DNA of 9,098 nt. Origin: an uncultured Lachnospiraceae bacterium. Its GTDB lineage: Bacteria; Bacillota; Clostridia; Lachnospirales; Lachnospiraceae. The notes beneath the pieces are model-generated. The model made no database searches. It was not told the origin of the DNA and worked only from the letters and a program-made list of their open reading frames with translations. Each line of letters starts with the position of its first letter. Position 1 is the stretch's first letter. The stretch spans positions 1 through 9,098 of the forward strand of contig CANTGP010000099.1 of the NCBI GenBank assembly GCA_947653315.1, written 5' to 3'. The position numbers and the translations under genes were made by a program. Below are positions 6,589 to 9,098 of this stretch, piece after piece.

Positions 6589-7602
6589 TTAATAATGCCA
6601 CGACTTCGGAATAAACAATTCCTCATACTGTGCGATGGCAAACCGGTCCGACATGGCGCCTATGTAATCGCATACCGCAATCTCCGGCGCATCCCCGTAC
6701 TTCTCCATCCGCAGTTTCAAGTACCCCGGAAGTTTGTCCAAATGTTTCAGGTAATATTCATAAAGTGACACCATCAGCATTTCCGCCTTATTTTCCTGGC
6801 TTTTCGCCGCCTTATTCTGGTACACCCTCTCGAACATGAAGCTGCGCAGCTTCTTAAGCGCAGTTTCCACCGCCGGGGACATCCGTATATCGTCGCTGCC
6901 GTAACTGGTGGTTACGATATCATGGATAAAATGATCCAGCCGCTCCCCCGTGGTATAACCAATGACATCGCCGATTTCCTTCGGCACATCTTCTTCCTTT
7001 AAAATACCGCCCCGGATGGAATCGTCCATATCGTGGTGGATATAGGCAATCTTGTCCGAAAAACGCACAATCCTGCCTTCCAGCGTATACGGCATTCCCC
7101 GCGTCTGATGGTTGCGGATACCGTCCCTGACTTCATCGGTCAGGTTCAACCCAAGCCCGTTCTTTTCCAGCACTTCCACCGTCCGCACACTCTGCTCGCT
7201 GTGGCAGAACCCGTAAGGGCACACTTTGGCAAGCGCACGTTCACCGGCATGTCCGAAAGGCGTATGCCCCAAATCATGCCCCAGCGCAATGGCTTCCACC
7301 AAATCCTCGTTCATCCGCAGCGCCTTGGCAATCGTGCGCGCATTCTGCGACACCTCCAGCGTATGGGTCAGCCGCGTCCGGTAATGATCCCCTTCCGGCG
7401 TTAAGAATACCTGCGTCTTATCTTTCAGCCTGCGGAATGATTTGCTGTGAAGAATCCTGTCCCGGTCCCTTTGGTAAACCGGACGGATATCGCACGGCTC
7501 CTCCTCCCGCTGCCGCCCCCTGCTGTCCATACTAAGGGACGCATAAGGGCTTAAATAGTCTTTTTCCCATTGTTCCAGCTTTTCGCGAATTAACATGCCC
7601 AT
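6589..7602 (-). CDS. dgt: HD-domain deoxyguanosine-triphosphate triphosphohydrolase-like protein
   Basis: A dGTPase-family HD hydrolase, expected to split dGTP or other dNTPs into the nucleoside and triphosphate and so tune nucleotide pools. Numbered from the 7602 start (337 aa), the metal-binding residues are H80 in LTHTLEV, the HD pair in HDLGHTPFGHAGE (109-121), and D183 in FSDKIAY. The N-terminal RPVYQRDRDRILHSKSFRRL segment and KTQVFLTPEGDHYRTRL are hallmark sequences of the short Firmicute/actinobacterial-type dGTPase-like proteins. TTG (7608), ATG (7602) and ATG (7596) are possible starts. GAGAGG lies eight bases before 7602, so I choose that; 7596 would shorten the protein by two residues. 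It sits just upstream of dnaG in a common clostridial order, but 174 bases and a repeat array separate the two, so it may be transcribed separately. Confidence 0.93.
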   Translation of the reverse strand: MGMLIREKLEQWEKDYLSPYASLSMDSRGRQREEEPCDIRPVYQRDRDRILHSKSFRRLKDKTQVFLTPEGDHYRTRLTHTLEVSQNARTIAKALRMNEDLVEAIALGHDLGHTPFGHAGERALAKVCPYGFCHSEQSVRTVEVLEKNGLGLNLTDEVRDGIRNHQTRGMPYTLEGRIVRFSDKIAYIHHDMDDSIRGGILKEEDVPKEIGDVIGYTTGERLDHFIHDIVTTSYGSDDIRMSPAVETALKKLRSFMFERVYQNKAAKSQENKAEMLMVSLYEYYLKHLDKLPGYLKLRMEKYGDAPEIAVCDYIGAMSDRFAIAQYEELFIPKSWHY

Positions 7603-7763
7603 CCCCAAGCCCTCTCTTTCACGAACTCCTGCACAGACAATAGTTTCATCTACTTAAAATATTCCGCACCTGACATAAAATTCCTTTATTTTTTCAAAAA
7701 ATTATTTTTTAAACACGTCCAAAGAATTTGGCAACCGCAACGTTATTTTTTCGGTTCTCCTTG

Positions 7764-8657
7764 CTACCGGCAGATATCATAAATAAACTCCGCATTTTTT
7801 TCCATCGCCTCATAAGCCGTCTTAAAAGGCGACATTTGGAACACATGCCACATTCCCTTAAACACGTCCATCTGTACCGGCACGTTTGCCTTCACCATTT
7901 TCTTATGGAGCATGGTAGAATCATTCAAAAGCACTTCATTGTCCCCCACCTGTATATACGTGGAAGGGAAATCGGTAAAATCCCCGAAAAGCGGGGAGAC
8001 CAAAGGATTGTCCAACTCCTGCCCCTCCGCATAATTATGTATCATCTGCTCCAAATATTCTTTATGCAGCACCGGATCCACATCCTTTCGCGTCTCGTGG
8101 GATTTCCCGGACGACGTCAAATCCGTCCACGGGGACATTAACACAAGCCCCCTGGGCAGAATGCGCCCTTCCGCCTTTAACCGGTGCACAAGCGCCAGCG
8201 CCAGATTCCCCCCTGCCGAATCCCCCGCAAGGATTACATCCCGCGCTCCATACCCAAAAAGCATCAGGTAATTCCATGCCTTCATGGCATCGTCCAATGC
8301 CGCCGGATAAGGATGCTCCGGCGCCAGCCGGTAATCAAACCCAAGCACATCCATGGACGTGGACATGGCAAGTTTCGTTGTCAATGTCCGGGCATACAGG
8401 CTGCTGCCCGTGGAATACCCGCCCCCATGACAGTACAGAATCACATATTTCTTCATATGGGCGCGGTCTACCGCCACCCACTCCCCATACATCCCCTCAA
8501 TGGAAATTTCACGGACTGCCACATCCTTGCTGTTCCCAAGCAGCGCCCCGAAATAATCCTGCGACTGCCTGTGCTTCTCAATATCCGCGTTTTCCACCAC
8601 ACTGTGTACCCGCTTAATCAGATTCATCAAATTCTGGTTCTTCTTCCGCAAAGCCAT
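7764..8657 (-). CDS. Alpha/beta hydrolase, hormone-sensitive lipase (HSL) family
   Basis: 297-aa esterase/lipase-like hydrolase. Family signatures, numbered from the 8657 start, are the oxyanion-hole HGGG at 77-80, FDYRLAPEHPYPA at about 107-119, and the nucleophile elbow GDSAGG at 145-150 with catalytic S147. Probable catalytic D239 is in VGDNEVLLND and H271 is in GMWHVF. The triad looks intact. Small acyl or acetyl esters are the usual substrates of this family; the actual substrate cannot be told. No signal peptide or membrane segment is visible, so it is probably cytosolic. In-frame TTG (8678) and ATG (8669) codons lie upstream, but GGAGG is placed five bases before the ATG at 8657, which settles the start. 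It appears to be a single-gene unit with its own leader hairpin and promoter-like sequence, unrelated in function to the operon downstream. Confidence 0.9.
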   Translation of the reverse strand: MALRKKNQNLMNLIKRVHSVVENADIEKHRQSQDYFGALLGNSKDVAVREISIEGMYGEWVAVDRAHMKKYVILYCHGGGYSTGSSLYARTLTTKLAMSTSMDVLGFDYRLAPEHPYPAALDDAMKAWNYLMLFGYGARDVILAGDSAGGNLALALVHRLKAEGRILPRGLVLMSPWTDLTSSGKSHETRKDVDPVLHKEYLEQMIHNYAEGQELDNPLVSPLFGDFTDFPSTYIQVGDNEVLLNDSTMLHKKMVKANVPVQMDVFKGMWHVFQMSPFKTAYEAMEKNAEFIYDICR

Positions 8658-8662
8658 AACAA

Positions 8663-8667
8663 CCTCC
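8663..8667 (-). promoter_or_regulatory. Ribosome binding site fixing the hydrolase start
   Basis: GGAGG on the minus strand, five bases before the ATG at 8657. It overlaps the upstream ATG candidate at 8669 and favours the shorter 297-aa protein. Confidence 0.75.
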
Positions 8668-8689
8668 ATAACAGCCAAAAAACAATTTC

Positions 8690-8716
8690 CACGGAAACCG
8701 AAAACCGGTTTCCGTG
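8690..8716 (-). promoter_or_regulatory. Strong hairpin in the hydrolase 5' leader
   Basis: Minus strand CACGGAAACCG - GTTTT - CGGTTTCCGTG is a perfect 11-bp stem with a 5-base loop. It is followed after seven bases by six Ts (8682-8677), then the ribosome binding site. It could be an attenuator-like terminator in the leader, though the T run is further from the stem than in a canonical one, or a 5'-end stabilising hairpin. It begins about seven bases after the transcription start predicted from the TAGAAT box. Confidence 0.6.
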
Positions 8717-8729
8717 CCGACTTCCTATC

Positions 8730-8740
8730 ATTCTACCACA
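8730..8740 (-). promoter_or_regulatory. Candidate extended -10 promoter for the hydrolase
   Basis: Minus strand TGTGGTAGAAT holds a TAGAAT -10 (five of six consensus bases) preceded by a TGG extended -10 element. No good -35 is present at the expected distance, as often happens with extended -10 promoters. Transcription would start near 8723, ahead of the leader hairpin. Confidence 0.5.
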
Positions 8741-8752
8741 CTCCCCCCAAAA

Positions 8753-8763
8753 TGTGGTATACT
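8753..8763 (+). promoter_or_regulatory. Candidate divergent extended -10 promoter
   Basis: Plus strand TGTGGTATACT holds a TATACT -10 (five of six consensus bases) and a TGG extension, mirroring the minus-strand element at 8740-8730. The two share a TACCACA-N12-TGTGGTA inverted repeat. A transcript would start near 8770 and contain the two hairpins at 8768-8837. No plus-strand gene follows, so its product, if any, would be a small RNA or antisense RNA. Confidence 0.3.
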
Positions 8764-8767
8764 AAAT

Positions 8768-8837
8768 CGAACAGGGGGAAAATTTTCCCCCTGTTCGCTG
8801 CGCGCGGCGAGTAGGGAAGATGCTTTTCCCCTACTCG
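8768..8837. repeat. REP-like double palindrome
   Basis: Positions 8768-8797 are a 30-bp perfect palindrome whose 15-base arm is CGAACAGGGGGAAAA. After the GC-rich linker CTGCGCGCGG, positions 8808-8837 form a second hairpin (CGAGTAGGG paired with CCCTACTCG, 12-base loop). The arms of the two hairpins are related (CGA-two bases-AGGGG-then A-rich). The layout of two related hairpins joined by a short GC-rich linker resembles REP/BIME-type intergenic elements. No T-tract flanks either hairpin on either strand, so a simple intrinsic terminator is unlikely. Confidence 0.7.
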
Positions 8838-8893
8838 ATTTCCCTATATGCTCTAACACTGTTACTATATTTGATTTTGATTGATACGATTGA

Positions 8894-9098
8894 TTACGCT
8901 AACTGCATAACTTTCATTTCAATTTCTCTTAGTTCATCAAGTGATAATAGAGGAACGCACTCCGCAATTTCTTCAAGCGTCATTTTTCCCTTTTTTATCA
9001 ATCTTTCTGCGGTTTCCTTTGCACTTTTTAACTCTGCCTTTTGTGCCGCTTCATTCCTCATATCTTCCATAATTTTACACATAGCCGCAACTCCTTTC
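8894..9098 (-). CDS. C-terminal part of a probable PD-(D/E)XK (Rpn-type) nuclease/transposase-family protein
   Basis: The reading frame is open to the window edge and ends at TAA at 8894. Within it the segment MCKIMEDMRNEAAQKAE, followed by a lysine-rich helix and a TLEEIAECVPLLSLDELREIE tail, resembles the C-terminus of Rpn/PD-(D/E)XK family transposase-like proteins, which are frequent and often fragmentary in Lachnospiraceae. The catalytic nuclease domain would lie outside the window. There is a Met at 9082 with AAAGGAG eight bases upstream, so a free-standing 62-aa protein is possible. However the codons before it (KGVAAM) look like continued family sequence, so I favour a partial longer gene. 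Function cannot be judged from this part. The family call rests on recognition of a short tail, hence moderate confidence. Confidence 0.55.
   Translation of the reverse strand, partial: KGVAAMCKIMEDMRNEAAQKAELKSAKETAERLIKKGKMTLEEIAECVPLLSLDELREIEMKVMQLA

Noticed and set aside
7609..7763. Terminator or promoter between the hydrolase and dgt
   Set aside because: Only a 5-bp CCAAA-TTC-TTTGG stem and A/T-only dyads are seen. A TTGCCA-N17-TAAAAA pair (7734-7706, minus) is too weak to list as a promoter.
8768..8837. Bidirectional intrinsic terminator
   Set aside because: The stems are strong but neither is followed by a T-tract on either strand, so the element is described as a repeat instead.

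Overview
The window reads as chromosomal DNA of a low-to-mid-GC Firmicute, most likely a Clostridia/Lachnospiraceae member. This is inferred from the protein sequences, the AGGAGG-type ribosome binding sites and the gene order dgt - dnaG - rpoD - trmK - nif3-like - TGS/uridine-kinase-like gene - rnpB. Every convincing gene is on the minus strand, so transcription runs from high to low coordinates.

Layout in transcription order. At the right edge (8894-9098) is the C-terminal part of what looks like a PD-(D/E)XK (Rpn-type) nuclease/transposase-family protein. Next comes a 236-bp intergenic stretch rich in dyad symmetry: a 30-bp perfect palindrome plus a related hairpin (8768-8837), a pair of oppositely oriented TGTGGTA-type promoter elements (8730-8763), and an 11-bp-stem leader hairpin (8690-8716). 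It leads into an HSL-family alpha/beta hydrolase (7764-8657). After a 161-bp AT-rich gap with no clear terminator comes an HD-domain dGTPase-like protein (6589-7602). Directly behind its stop codon lie exactly five 24-bp tandem repeats (6469-6588).

A TATAAT box (6438-6443) precedes the macromolecular-synthesis operon: dnaG primase (4636-6414), the primary sigma factor rpoD/sigA (3485-4609), tRNA m1A22 methyltransferase trmK (2687-3484), a Nif3-like dinuclear-metal protein (1855-2658) and a fused TGS/ThrRS-like plus uridine-kinase-like protein (130-1785). dnaG/rpoD and rpoD/trmK are almost contiguous, which suggests translational coupling. The left edge (1 to about 95) holds the 5' part of the RNase P RNA gene rnpB, cut by the window boundary.

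Functionally the block is housekeeping: replication priming, basal transcription, tRNA modification and processing, and nucleotide metabolism. I do not see a new defence system or biosynthetic cluster. The features most worth a second look are the 24-bp minisatellite, the REP-like double palindrome with divergent promoter elements, the apparently editing-dead ThrRS-like part of the kinase fusion, the short duplication in the sigma factor linker, and the (TCCG)4 tract inside trmK.
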